This document shows positions 22,066-33,602 of a stretch of DNA of 64,000 nt, piece by piece. Both the position numbers and the translations under genes were made by a program. The stretch is from Symbiodinium natans (taxonomy: Eukaryota > Sar > Dinophyceae > Suessiales > Symbiodiniaceae), in assembly GCA_905221605.1 (NCBI GenBank), contig CAJNDS010000191.1, positions 677,501-741,500 of the forward strand, read 5' to 3'. The notes under the pieces were generated by a model. The model searched no databases. It was given only the letters and a program-made list of their open reading frames with translations, and had not been told where the DNA came from. Position 1 is the first letter of the stretch, and each line of letters opens with the position of its first letter.

Positions 22066-22114
22066 AGCCGTGTTTCTCGTCCAGCAGCTCTAAAATTCGG
22101 AACCAAAATGTCGA

Positions 22115-24818
22115 CTAGATCGACAGCTTGGACCCGCTGGGTCTCTGAGCGCCAATGACCTTGCCAACTGTTGCTGGCGGGATGATCGCACTAAATCGGG
22201 AAACCGCGGAATCTTCTGGAGGCGTGCCTTGGGCTATCTCCCCACTTCTGTGTCGAAGGACATCGTCCGAGGAACCTTGTGGCTGCAGCGGAGCCGGGCG
22301 TGCCGGTTCAGAAGAGACATTGCTCACAGCACTGCTCAGGCGAACTACGGCTTCGGACAGCGACTGGCTACCCTGCTCGACGCCGCTCATGCGAGCATCA
22401 GGGTCGATCGCCAGATCGAAATAGATGAAGCATGCAGTCGCAACACTGAGCAGGCTACCCAGCATGGAAAATATGGCCAGTATGTACGCGATACTATTCG
22501 TCGTCAGCCAAAATGTAGAGTACATCTGGAGCATGAAGGACAGCGGGGCTTCGACGAGCCTTTCCTTCTGCAGCAGCCGGAGGAAGTCGTCACTCCGTAA
22601 ATCGCGCTCAAGGGAGCGACACACAGACCGGTAGATCCTTCGAGGGCCAAGCTGGCAAAGCTCCACCAAGGAGAGGGAGATGATAAAGGCCTGGCAGGCA
22701 GCAAAGTTGTAGAAATAAAGGCTCAGGAACTGCCAGAAAAGCAGCAGATCCGAGACGCAGTCGTAAAGCCAGAAGGCGAACTCCCCACGGATCCGCATGC
22801 GACTCAGCAGAGGCCACCTGCTGGGGGCCTTGCCTTCTCGCCTGAGCTCCTGATGTGCTTTGCTTACTACAGGTCAGGGTTTCGGATCCTCGGGTGTCGG
22901 TCGTAGGGTGTGGGACTCTTAGTTTGTAGGGTCTAGGGGCTTAGGTCACCTCGAGGATGCCTCGCCCCACCGGTCATCCGCCCACAGGACTTCTCAAAAC
23001 GTTTCAATCCCTTAAGCTCCTGCAAGATGTGTTCTTCTTGGTTACAGATGCACAGTGCCAGGTCAGCAGCTGTGCGGGAACAGCCGCGGCGCCGTGCACA
23101 TCCCAAGGCGATGTGGAGGCAAAGCTTGGCCAGAGGGGAGATGAGAACCAGTGAAATGGCACCCACCAGGGTCCAAAACAGCCATCCCCTCTTAGAGTCC
23201 AAGGCATCTTCATACCCATACCCGTACCTTAGCTGTCCAGTACCTAGGGGTTTTAAAGGTTAACCTTTGAGATAATAAGGGGAATATACTAACCCAAAAA
23301 GGTTAAAGGTTACCTACTCTACTACTAAGGTACAAATCGGGGATGTAAGAATAGCTCGACGCCCAAGTGGTGTACTCACCGTTCCGGTTCAGCACGGTCT
23401 CAGCGACCCAGGCAGTAGTGCAGTAGTCCTCTATGCTCCCCTTAGAACTGTAATAAAAAATATTTTTACTATCCTCTGGGGTTTTATATAAACAACAATG
23501 AAAAATAATTCCCAAAGGGGGATATAGTCCTCCCTCCACCAGGAAGTACAGACCTGGCATTGGCAGAAGCCGCGCAGGTCGGTGCCCAGCAGACTACGCA
23601 TCCACTCCGACAGGACTCGATAACCTTAGTTGTCCAGTAACCTGGGGGAATTAAAGGTTAGCCTTTGGGATTTTAAAGGGATTGCTACCCCAAAAAAGCC
23701 CTAAACCCTAAACCCTAAACCCTAAACCCTACTCTGCTACTAGGTAACAGTGCAGCCGACATCGTGAAGGGAGCTCCCTCACTGCAGAGCCTAAGCCCAC
23801 GGCATCGATGTCAGGCAGATCGCAAAGTTCAGCCCCATGTTGCATGTGACACCGCATGTCAATGATTTCGGAACCTTCCCCGCAAGGGCCAGGAATCTCC
23901 GTGCTATTCTGCAAAGTCGTCCAGAAAAAGGCATCGGACGTGATCGACTCTGCCTCTGTAGAGTTGCACTCGACAAACAGCCCATGCGAGCTGTTTGCAC
24001 AAAGGTCAACGCGTTGAAGGCCAAGCCCTGTTTCGTTGACTTGCGGTTCGCAGGGCTGGCGCGACACTTCGGCTGCCAGGCGCTCAGACAAAATAGTTAG
24101 CTGGTCGCTGCACTGCTGCTCCACATCCCGAATCACCTTGCACCAGCCATCGACCCGACCCTGCAGCTTGCAAAGGTGGAGCTGGGAAGCCAGCAAGTCG
24201 TACCCGTACACCTGCCTCGCCTCTGGGAAGAAGTGAAAGTAGGGGTCATGACACGTGGGCCCCGGACCCTCCACCATATATGCCATTTCCCAGGCCATGA
24301 AGCCGGAGCAGAGGAACTGAAGCAGCCACAATCCAGCCATCTCAGGCACTGCCGGCGTTTGCTTTCCCAAGCCCAGTCGTGAGCAATGGATAGGGCGGAA
24401 CCTAAGGAGTCTGAGTGGAGGGGGGGGGGGGGGGGGCAAAGGCAAGGGGGGCGAGGGGAGGGGAGGGTGGAGAGGAAGGCCTTTACCCAAAAGGAGAAAG
24501 AAAGCGAAAGAAAGGGATGCACGTGCGGAAGCAAAGCAACAGGTGTGCTGGGCATCTGAGTGGGCTCAGCGGGCTGCGAGCTCGGAAGGCACACATGGCA
24601 AAGACCAGTACCAGAAGTGCCATAGACACATACGCTGAAGTGACCAGATGCACGGTGAGCAAAGGGCCCATGGAAAGGATGTCGACCACTGCCGCGCACC
24701 AGGTAATCCACCCTTGGGTGGACTGCATAGTCTTCTGCGCGGCGAGATATCGCACGCCCCACGGGAAGTGCTCTTGCAACTCCAAGGATTCTGCTGGTAC
24801 ATTGCGCCGAACTGCCAT
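22115..24818 (-). CDS. Six-exon multi-pass membrane glycoprotein
   Basis: Exons by eye: 24818-24487, 24410-23749, 23624-23530, 23428-23334, 23227-22950, 22866-22115. They total 2214 nt, exactly 738 codons. Residues 37-78 form one or two membrane segments, and about 135-153 another (MAGLWLLQFLCSGFMAW). Residues about 160-395 are Cys-rich with four N-glycosylation sequons (NET, NSS, NST, NST), so probably extracellular or lumenal. A membrane segment follows at about 405-432 (FWTLVGAISLVLISPLAKLC). The C-terminal part (518-560, 590-640) is multi-spanning. LVEAPLSFMLQMYSTF there resembles the E.PQL.LQLY block of XK-related (XKR) proteins; this link is inference. The introns are 76, 124, 101, 106 and 83 nt, with GT, GT, GA, GT and GT donors. 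The start is the first Met after an in-frame stop; a further upstream exon is possible. Confidence 0.7.
23228..23333 (-). repeat. Intron 4: introner-like element, same family as intron 2
   Basis: A 106-nt GT-AG intron. GTAC is duplicated at its two ends (GATTT|GTACCTTAG and CAGCTAAG|GTACGGG). It aligns end to end with intron 2 (23748-23625): shared GTAGNAGAGTAGG, CTAACCTTTAA-like palindromes, CCC(C/T)AGGT(T)ACTGGACA and (A/G)CTAAG. Confidence 0.75.
23429..23529 (-). repeat. Intron 3: GA-AG intron with inverted-repeat ends
   Basis: A 101-nt intron bounded by duplicated AGGACTA (GGGAG|GACTATATC and CATAGAG|GACTACTGC). The ends CTATATCCCCCTT and AAGGGGAGCATAG form inverted repeats. Removing it joins WWRE to DYCTTAW in frame. 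The donor would be GA, a class reported in dinoflagellates. A similar AAGGGGAGTATAG right end precedes the exon at 11753. Confidence 0.7.
23625..23748 (-). repeat. Intron 2: introner-like element with telomere repeat inside
   Basis: A 124-nt GT-AG intron. GTTA is duplicated at its ends (CACT|GTTACCTAG and AACTAAG|GTTATCGAG). Its homolog, intron 4, has GTAACCTTTAACC where this copy carries four TTTAGGG units. Confidence 0.75.
24411..24486 (-). other. Intron 1 with long polypyrimidine tract
   Basis: The donor GG|GTAAAGG at 24486 and acceptor CTCAG at 24411 enclose a C16 run within a pyrimidine tract. It joins in frame. An alternative acceptor, CTTAG at 24402, gives the same phase and a product three residues shorter. 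It is not related to the element introns. Confidence 0.6.
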
Positions 24819-25956
24819 GGGCGGGGACTCACGAGTTGAGGTCAATCAAAGTGCTCGGCTGTTGTTGGAGCTTCATGGTGTCATGTAGTCGTGTGAAAGG
24901 CATATATAAGTTGTCCCTGGTGTATGCCCAAGCTCATCACAAACTGCTTACCTTCCATGAATGGGAGCTGACCATGAGCATCTCACATCCCAGTCCCAAA
25001 CATCTTAGGGTTTAGGGTTTTAGGGTTTAGGGTTTAGGGTTTAGGGTGCCATCGGCCTCCCTGGGTTCTTGGCCTCCTGAAATTACTACTTCCATCGTTC
25101 TACGCGAGAATATTGCGATAGGAAAGCAGAAGAAACCGAGCACTGAAAGCAACCACTGCATCACAGCCACCCCTGTATTCCATTTCAGAAAACCAGCCCC
25201 CTAAAACCTGCAGCAGCCGTGCATGGGAGCAACATGGACACGACATTACCTTTCCGAACAGATCAGGCGTAGCGACGTACCTACTGCTTACTAGCCGCAC
25301 CGGACTTCTCTGCCGTGGACAAGACAGCCATGAGTCGCCGACTTTGCTCCCCTCCCGCTGGTTGCGAGGACAGGAAGCGCGTGGCAAAAGCAAGGGTGTG
25401 AACCTCGGGTCGGAAGGGCTCTCAGCCCCGTCAAGGCGTCGTGGCGACAGCGCGACGCCTTTAAAACTCCAACCCTGCCAAGCTCTGAGAGTTTTTTGTC
25501 TTCTTTTCGAGCGAGAACCTCTGAACCTATGAAAGCTCCACCACCTTGACAGCCCCTGACAGTTTAGGGTCTGTGCGGCTCCTGAACCCTAAACCCTAAA
25601 CCCTAAACCCTAAACCCGAAACCCTAAACCCCAAATCCCAGCCACAATCTTCTGCGCGTACGAGGCCAGCCGCGAGAGGTGATGCTCCAACCTTGGCGAG
25701 GGCGGCATGCATGCCACCACCCAGGCAGTTGAAGAGCTCCTGCCTCCTTTGGGAGTCTGCTCTATTATACTATTATACTATTATTTTTATTATCACCATT
25801 ATTATTATTAATCTATATATAGGATTTTACATATGTGTATATGTGTATATATATATATGTAATTTGAAGATTTCCGGTCTGTCGGGCTGCGGCTCAGGGG
25901 CTTGTAGAGTTTAGTGGGCCTTCGGGGCTTCAGATGAAGCAGGGAAGTCTGGATTT

Positions 25957-26061
25957 GGAGGTCTCCGAAATTAGGGGTACCTTATTAGGGTTCTTATGAT
26001 AAGGGAATTCCTTCTAGTTGGGGGTCTATGTTAGGGGTCCCTTCTTATCGTAAACTCCCAT
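25957..26061. repeat. CCGAA palindromic element, copy d
   Basis: From TTGGAGGTCTCCGAAATTAG and GGGTACC to GGTCCCTTCTTATCGTAAAC and TCCCAT. The interior is TA-rich, with TAGGGTTC and GGGGGTCTATG. Confidence 0.72.
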
Positions 26062-26147
26062 TTGGGGTTTTTAGCTTCACGCCGTTTTGGATTCTAGTCA
26101 AGTCGCCTTGCCCTAAGGTCCTGAAGTCAACCCTTCAGGGCTTTGGA

Positions 26148-26212
26148 TTTAGGGCTTAGGGCTTAGGGCTTAGGGTTTAGGGTTTAGGGTTTAGGGTTTA
26201 GGGTTTAGGGGG
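26148..26212. repeat. TTTAGGG/CTTAGGG array
   Basis: Three CTTAGGG units followed by about six TTTAGGG units. CTTAGGG is the commonest variant in the window. Confidence 0.92.
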
Positions 26213-26757
26213 AGTGGGGAAATAGCCATGTAGACCCACTGCATAGTCGAATATATTTTGGGCATGGTCTGGTTTAAAACGGCACGCCACTGGAATGCAT
26301 CCCAAACGGGACCCTCATTTAGGGGATCCTGCCCCAACCCCAATACCGGACCACTCCCTGCGGTGGAGATGCAACTCAGCCTGGCCCGTAGTGAGGCTGA
26401 TCTGCTCCTTGTCGCTTGGTTGGCTCTACAAGGTCAGAAGTTTGATACTGGGTTTGATACTGGCAAGCAAGCTCCCGAATCAATGAGGCACTGCATTCAG
26501 GGAGCTATTCCGAGTTTTACCATTAGGGATCGGGGCGCATCAGCCGGGTCAGGTCGAGTCTTCATCTGATTTGGGAAATGGAGTCCCTTGAAATCCCCAA
26601 ATGGGCCCCCTTGCGTGTTCCCTTCAAGCCTTTCCCAACTTCCCAAACTAGCCGACACTACCTGTACCCCCCCCCATAAGACCACAATGAAACTTCATGA
26701 CACGTTTAAACACTAGCAAGAAAAAGACAAAACAAAAAAAGGTTATGTTTAAAAAAA

Positions 26758-26833
26758 AATTGGGTCCCCCTTTCTTTGCACCAAGAAACAGGATCCCCCT
26801 CACAAGGAACCCCTCTAATCCTCGGAAACCCCA
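26758..26833. repeat. CCGAA element, copy e (diverged)
   Basis: Only the right end is clear: ACCCCTCTAATCCTCGGAAA and CCCCA. The left is TTGGGTCCCCC. It is probably a decayed copy. Confidence 0.4.
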
Positions 26834-27214
26834 CAAAATTTCTGGGGGCCTAAGGGCACCCTCTTCCATGTCCTAAACCCTAAATCCTAAACTAAAAGCT
26901 TCCCCCTTCCATGTCCCTGCGCTCCGTACCGGCGCTGGTCTTGAGATGATGCACCAGGAGCAGCCTCGCCCAGCTTCGGGGCTTGGGGGGCTTTAGGATT
27001 TGAGGTTTCGGGCTTGCGCCAAGTACAAAGATGTTGTATGTATGTGTTGGCTTGATGTATGCATGTATGTGTGCTTATATGTAAATATATATATATATAT
27101 ATATGTATGCAGATGTGTGTATGTGTGTATGTGTTTTCTGTTCTTTTTTTCTCCTATTCTTGGCGGTGTGGGGGAGGGGAGGCCCCTTGCTCTGGGCTCT
27201 CACCTGTGTCCAAA

Positions 27215-27775
27215 ATCCATTTTTTTATAATTTCCTAATTATATACATATATTGTTAGTTTGATGCTGTATTCTTTCGAACGTTCTGTACATTTGTACAT
27301 ATATTATACGTATATTAATTAATGTTAATTATTATAAGCATACATTACCATATAATATATTTAGCAATGGAAAGCATTAATTACTCCTATCGGTGTTTTT
27401 TTGGAAAAAAAAAACACCCATAAAAAAAGGGGTTTTCAAAAATTTGATTTAATCAGAGTGAGATCAGACATGTAAAGTTATAACAAAGATATAAGAAACA
27501 TATAACATACATTTTTGACACAAAAAAACATGAACATTTTAAATATGATTCATAATATTTTGATTTTACAAAAATTGGAAAACATTTTCTAAACATTTTT
27601 GACATATTTTTCAAAACTATTTGTTTAAACCAACTCTTTTTTTCGAAACATTCTCATTTTTCGATCTGATGTTCTTTCCCGTGGTAAATAAAAATTACAA
27701 CTAGTTGTTAATGTATTTTCTTCAGTAATTGGATCATCTGATAATTCTGGTGTTTTTTCAATTGATTTTTCTCAG
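27215..27775. other. AT-rich island (about 560 bp)
   Basis: A sharply AT-rich block in an otherwise GC-balanced window, with many A/T runs, a GTGTTTTTTTGG/AAAAAAAAAACAC hairpin near 27394-27418, and repeated ACATTTTTGACA-like words at 27510, 27592 and 27600. No open frame of note and no recognised gene. It could be organelle-derived, viral-derived, or the relic of an AT-rich element. Confidence 0.7.
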
Positions 27776-28104
27776 ATTCAGCCGGCAGGCCCTTGGGCGG
27801 AATAGCACGGGACTTCAAAGAGCTCCTGACCCTTACCCCAAGACCTATAGAGCATCCGCGAGTGTCTTTGGGACTCCAAGTGATGGACTGCTGCAGAAAG
27901 GGAGGAAAATCGTAACTCTCTTGAACCCCTAAACCCTGCTTGCAACTCCAGGCAGGGTCTCGACACGTTCCACGGCACAGCGTGGGCTTCGGCTTTGGGG
28001 CTTCGGGCTTCGGAGCTTCTGATGTCAGCTCCCTCATGCTACGGGAAGGTTTCTGGGAAGAACCCCTTTTTTGAACCCAGACTTTGGCAGAACCCTTTTT
28101 CCCC

Positions 28105-28170
28105 TAAACCCTGAACCCTGAACCCTAAACCCTAAACCCTAAACCCTGAACCCTGAACCCTATCCCTGAG
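28105..28170. repeat. CCCTAAA/CCCTGAA array
   Basis: About nine seven-base units with CCCTGAA variants at both ends. Confidence 0.9.
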
Positions 28171-28292
28171 GACGCAGGCGCGCACCTGAGGCCGTCCAGC
28201 AGCGAGGAGCCTCCTGGAACTACCACGTCCGAGGATCCCGGGCAGGGCTCCTTCACATGAATGGGTGTGGGCTTCTCAAGGCTTTGGCAAGA

Positions 28293-28390
28293 GTTTAGGG
28301 TTTAGGGTTTAGGGTTTAGGGTTTAGGGTTTAGGGTTCAGGGTTCAGGGTTTAGGGTTTAGGGTTCAGGGTTTAGGGTTTAGGGTTTAGG
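28293..28390. repeat. TTTAGGG array with TTCAGGG variants
   Basis: About thirteen units. The variant TTCAGGG matches the CCCTGAA variant of the inverted array at 28105-28170, so the two may be copies of one array in opposite orientation. Confidence 0.92.
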
Positions 28391-28410
28391 CTCTACACCA
28401 TCATTTGCAG

Positions 28411-28535
28411 GCCTCTGCTGTGACAGACATGCTCGCGGCTCCGTGCCGGCAACTGGGCGGACAATTCGCCGAAACTGCAACGGAAGGGAGCCTAAACCCT
28501 AAACCCTAAACCCTAAACCCTAAAGCCTCTGCTGT
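28411..28535. repeat. CCCTAAA array flanked by direct repeats
   Basis: GCCTCTGCTGTGACAG at 28411 and GCCTCTGCTGTTACGG at 28525 flank a unit that ends in four or five CCCTAAA copies (28495-28524). Confidence 0.6.
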
Positions 28536-28784
28536 TACGGAGCATCGGAGGGCTGCAACGAAGCGGTACCGGCTGTAGGGGTGCTGTAACGGAAGCTGTA
28601 AGGGAGCAAGAGGAACTTGGAGAGTTGAACAAGAAGAGCGGATACGAAACTTTATACGTGCACATCACAGATGCCTATGTGTATTCTGCTAGGGTCAAGG
28701 GCGGGGTTGTGTTTCTTGTGTCAGTCGTGTGTTTTGTGGGGCCATGGCCTGAAAGGACGGCGACAGGACCATGTCAGGTCCCCT

Positions 28785-28842
28785 AAACCCTAAACCCAAA
28801 CCCTAAACCCTAAACCCTAAACCCTAAACCCTAAACCCTAAG
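28785..28842. repeat. CCCTAAA array
   Basis: About eight copies with one CCCAAAC interruption. Confidence 0.92.
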
Positions 28843-31293
28843 CAGAAACAGCAGCTCCACAGGCAGCTCCAACTAAAGAAGTATGGTTGTACAGGAGCCT
28901 ATAGGCAATTGCCAAAAGAAACCCGCTCTAGTCCTTAGGTCCTTCGGACCTAACGTACCCATACCTAAAGCCTATACCCTCAACCCTAAACCCCTTATGA
29001 TCCAAACTTAAACTATCCAAAGGTACCGGTTCTGAACCCGATGCCAAGCCCCCAAAGCCCAAAAGATCTCCTTCTGGGAGTAGGAGGCCACCGTACCTGA
29101 CGGCAAGCGAGGCTGCGCGAGCGACGGCTGCTCTGTCTACGTCCTAGCATCCATCCACCTCAAACATACCAGTAGCAGACCTCAGCAGAGAGGTTGCCGG
29201 CTAGCTGACGAAATGCCGCTGACCTTACCTCTTACCACTAATTGACTCACTATGAACCCCACGATCCCCCAATTTATGCTTTGGCACATTCCCCTCCTGT
29301 GGCAGTAATGGCTGACACGAATCGCGAACAAGCATGCCACAGCAAGAAACAACACGTCCGGATGTTTGCGCGACCTGTGAGTGCATGAAGAACGCATCAC
29401 CTTCACGCACATACACATGCACATACATGTGTGCAGTTTTACATTTTTTGAAGTCTACATATGTATACACATATACAACATCATTCGCATGTGCATATAT
29501 GCGGCGCGTATGCGCTCACATCTCTCTCATATGCATTTGAATCTGCATGTACGATCGCGTGCATAAGCCTTGGCATTTGAGTATACATGCAAGTGCCCAC
29601 GTACATATACAAACACATGTACACCTAGAAACATAGACAAACCTTCATCAATACATATACAAACTCAACCCCTCACGAAGATATTACAAGTACACATACA
29701 GATGGAATATAAATACCTTTGCGAACATTCCTTCGTCCTAAATTGGGGGGGCTTGCGCCGTGCTTGCACGGGCTTGCGCGAGCTTGCTTACGTGCGGGAC
29801 TCGAAATTGCTTTCGTTGACGCTTATCATAGTGACAAACTGAGACAGCTGGTAATCCATACCTTGCGCTATTTGCGCTATGCTTGCGCGCCTGGCTTTTG
29901 ACAAAGTTGTTGCTGTACTTCTTCCGCTGATCTGAAACGTAGCCAGGGGTCTTCGTACAACCCTGATGTGTATATAGGTATATACATGCCGATCATGCAA
30001 ATAGACTTATACAACTAAACAACTCCATATATGTATGTATGTATGTACTACGTGCTTCGTGACGGCAGTGCTTGAGCGAGGGGTTGCCTGCAAGCAACCC
30101 TAGCTCCCGCCAAGCCAGTCTGTGAATTGAACAAGCCCACACATCAAAGCCTCTGCTGTCGGACCGATTTTTTAACAGGATGCAGGGCTGAAATATCACG
30201 AAAGCCAAAGCTGATCACACCGTCGTTCTGAGCTTCCCACTGGTGCCTGAGCGCGGGGATGTGCCCGTGGCAACGCCGGCCTCTACAAACTGGCTGCCAC
30301 TGGCTGCGGAACAGCACAAAACCACTAGAAAATGCACTGCCTCTTGACTCGTGTAAGACTGAGAGTCGCTGCTCACTCTCGGCTGCCAGGCGTCCGAAGG
30401 CCACTTCAATAAGCACAGCTTGGCGGCCGAGGGGCTTCGTATCTGCTGAAAGCCCTGTGAGGCTTAAACCCCCCCCCAATCCCCCCCCCAAAGCCCTCAG
30501 CGCCCTCAGCAAGGAACCGGAGCCCCCCTAGACCGAATCGGGACGTGCCTGGGTAGAAGGTGCAAGGCCAGCGTGGGAGGATCGGACCTACCGCACAGAA
30601 GCTGTCGTAGGCTTTTGCATAACTTGTTGTGCTTCAGCTTCGTACTGCGAATTTCTGCGGCTACTACTGCTGCTTAGAAAGGGTCATCCTGCTCAGGCTC
30701 CACACCGCCGTATTGAAAAACCGTGCCTGCAAGATCTCATCCTCACCGCTCTCCTCCTCTGCCAGGCGCCACGCCCCACCGTCGTCCCTCAGTAACAACA
30801 GGCTTGTGCGGGTACATGCATCTTAGAATCTTCCCGAGTGGTGAAAACTTCAGCTGCTGTCTACGTAAGCCAAGAACGTTAAGCTGCTGCAGGTGGAAAG
30901 CTTTCCTTCCCATCCTGTTGCAATCCTGCGGCGAAATCCCTAACTACTGCCTAACTCCTATTTAAGACCCCTTAAAATCCCAAAGCCTTGTTTGTAGTAG
31001 GCTGCCGGGTTTAGAACAACAGCTACCAAAAACTAGTTTCTGTTTAAGTCTCGCAAGCGCTTTGGCTTTCCAGCTCTTATCCTGGGATTGGCGAATGAGG
31101 GTCCCTCATCCCTTGAAATGCTACAAGGCTATCTATAGGTGCTTCTATAAGGTAAACCCTAAACCCTAAACCCTTTTCCCTAAACCCTAAACCCTAAACT
31201 AGAAAGCTAGGTCCCAGGTGCCTTTCGCCACTCGCCCGCGCCACATCGACGTTGGCCTCCGGCGGTGGCTCCTCCTCCGACACTTGGGGGGGT

Positions 31294-31360
31294 TCAGGGT
31301 TTAGGGTTTAGGGTTTAGGGTTTAGGGTTTAGGGTTTAGGGTTTAGGGTTTAGGGTTTCC
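31294..31360. repeat. TTTAGGG array
   Basis: About nine perfect copies. A second short array in the same orientation follows at 31405-31440, and an inverted CCCTAAA tract precedes it at 31153-31200. Confidence 0.94.
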
Positions 31361-33530
31361 CGTCTAGCCACAGCACTGCGGGGTCGTCTGGTCGGGCTTT
31401 GGAGGTTTAGGGTTTAGGGTTTAGGGTTTCGGGTTTAGGGCCCCTGCACAAAGCCAACAAATACTCCCTCCAGCACCCTAAGGTGACAGAAAAACAGCCC
31501 AGTTGCCCACCCATGCTCTCATCTTGTTCAGAGGTCACCCCTCAGATGCTCCCAAACTACAACAAGGCTCACGATATACACCAAACAAGCCCTGACAGAT
31601 GACTGCTAAAAAGGTGGGCCGGGGGGGGGGGGGTGTACCCAAAGGTCTACCGTACCACTGACAAAGTGGGCCACATGGTCAGCTGCAGTCCCTCGCGCAG
31701 CCCTTCTTCGATGAGCTTTTCGACCGAAGCCTGGGCGCAGTTCTTAGTATGGCAAAAACTGTAATTTTGATTCTGATCACTATGCTATAGCTATCATTCA
31801 CTTTGGTTAGTTATTCTTGTTTTTTAATCAGCACTACAACAGCTACTACCGATGCCACGACTGCTACCACCACACCAGTACTGCGATGGCGACTAGAAAG
31901 CGTTCAGAACAAGCGTTGCCCGCCGGCATGCCGCCTGAGCCCCATGACACCCACAGCCGAGCCGCTTGCTTCCGAAAGTACGTACTCCCGGATGCAAAGC
32001 CAACCTTGACCCGAACCCAAATCCTGCCTTTTACCAAGCCCTAACGTGCCTCTCCAGCATTGTGCTCATCTGCAGAAGCAAGAGCACCTGGCAACCCCCA
32101 GCTTCAGCGTTTTGACGGCCACAAGCCTGTGTCCGACCCTGGATTCGTAGCTTGTACGGATCGGCTACACAGTAGATGCTGGCTTCAACCTCCCAAGGCG
32201 CGTGGAGGCCCCCAGATTACAGCTCCAAACTCCTCTTCCCAAAGCCCTTGAGCAACTCCTCATACATAGAACTCTCGGCGCTAAAACCCAAACATCCCAA
32301 AGCCCTAAACCATCAGAATTCAATTGTTCTGGAGGCCAGAGGCACCTCAGCTCAGCTGGCTGCAACATGCGAGAGCCTGGCGTCACACCCCAACACTTGC
32401 CATGGGTGTTGCGAAGGCGGTTTTCTGCTCGGGTTTGTCTTGGCGGTCAGGGCCTAGATCTCTGGGGTGCTTGTGTCGATGTGTGTGCGGCAGCCTTTCC
32501 AACCAGAAGATGCTCCAAAAACTCCAGCTGACTCGCTTGTCTTAGGTCTCGAGGATTCTCTGAAAATGCTCGGGCAGTTTGCTGCCTGCCTCGCATGATG
32601 CGTGGAAATGTAAGATAAGCAGACAATATACTCTAAACACCCTTTTTGAACCCAAACTCCTGAAGTCTTAGCCTCCTAAACCCTAAACCCTGAACTCTAA
32701 ACCCTCAGTTGGTCTTGTTGCCTGTGGGGCTTCGGCCGCTCGCAGCTCGTCCGCCCCAAAGTTGAAGCAGGTTCAGGGTTGAGGAGTTTTGTGACTTCTG
32801 GTTTTCCAAAGTTCAGAGTTTAGGATGTTGGACTCTCAGCCGCAACCCCAAACCCTGAGAGCTTGCAAGCCTAACCCAAGCTTGTGGCCCACTTCCCCGC
32901 CTGGACGGCCACAAGGCCGAGCTCTGCATGGAGCTCGAAACTTTAGGGCTTTTAGGGTTTTATAAGAACTTAGGGCTCATAGAGCTTTCAGGGGGTTCAG
33001 GGCTTTTATGGCTTTAGGGCTTGGGGTTTCAAGAACGTCGTTTTGCTGCTAGGGGCTGGGGAGACTTGTGCTGCGGGCTTCAGGTCAGGAGGCTAAAGGG
33101 GTGTGGTTCCTTTGAAGCTGTGGTCCTGCGTCGGGCCCCTGTAGTTGGCTAGTTATTGTGCGGGCACCTTGAGTTTGATGGCAAAGCTGTTCCGATGGAG
33201 CGGGCTTGAGCCCAGAGGCCGGCGTAAAGCAAAAGGGAGTCTCTGCGCTGCAGTCCCTGACTGAGTTGATCATGAGTATCAGATCAAATAACTGCAATAT
33301 GTATATTAAAAAAAAGCTATATATCTGTATATACAGGAAAAATTGTCAGTATATAACCATAAAGATACGGCACATAGCCATAGCCAAAGCAACATGTCTT
33401 CAGCGACACGCTAGCCTGTGTCAGCGGCTTGGCATCGGCAGAGTAGGGCGAGTCCGGAGAAGCTTCAGTGTCCGACCTCGCCCACGTTGGTTTCGGAAGT
33501 CCTTCGGAGTCCTCAACCCTCAACTTGGCG

Positions 33531-33602
33531 GTTTAGGGTTTAGGGTTTAGGGTTTAGGGTTTAGGGTTTAGGGTTTAGGGTTTAGGGTTTAGGGTTTAGG
33601 GC
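33531..33602. repeat. TTTAGGG array
   Basis: About ten perfect copies without variants. Confidence 0.95.

Larger units (their letters stand above)
16920..22114. other. Repeat-rich spacer, no gene recognised
   Basis: Over 5 kb dominated by TTTAGGG arrays, two GGGATGTTCCC elements, one CTTAAGAACCCC element nested in a larger inverted repeat, and one GGGTACCC element. A short-period AT-rich repeat tract lies just 3' of the six-exon gene. No exon could be supported. Confidence 0.5.
24850..27219. other. No gene recognised
   Basis: Upstream flank of the six-exon gene, then scattered TTTAGGG/CCCTAAA arrays (25010-25048, 25586-25640, 26148-26210), a TAT/ATT microsatellite at 25765-25860, and CCGAA elements at 25.96 kb and 26.76 kb. 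Confidence 0.5.

Noticed and set aside
30144..30531. 122-codon minus-strand frame and its overlaps
   Set aside because: Gly/Leu-rich beginning derives from a C run; the remainder is ambiguous between frames.
31817..32044. Plus-strand frame containing MATRKRSEQALPAGMPPEPH
   Set aside because: A possible first exon, but no donor with a following exon was found, and plus orientation disagrees with the other genes.
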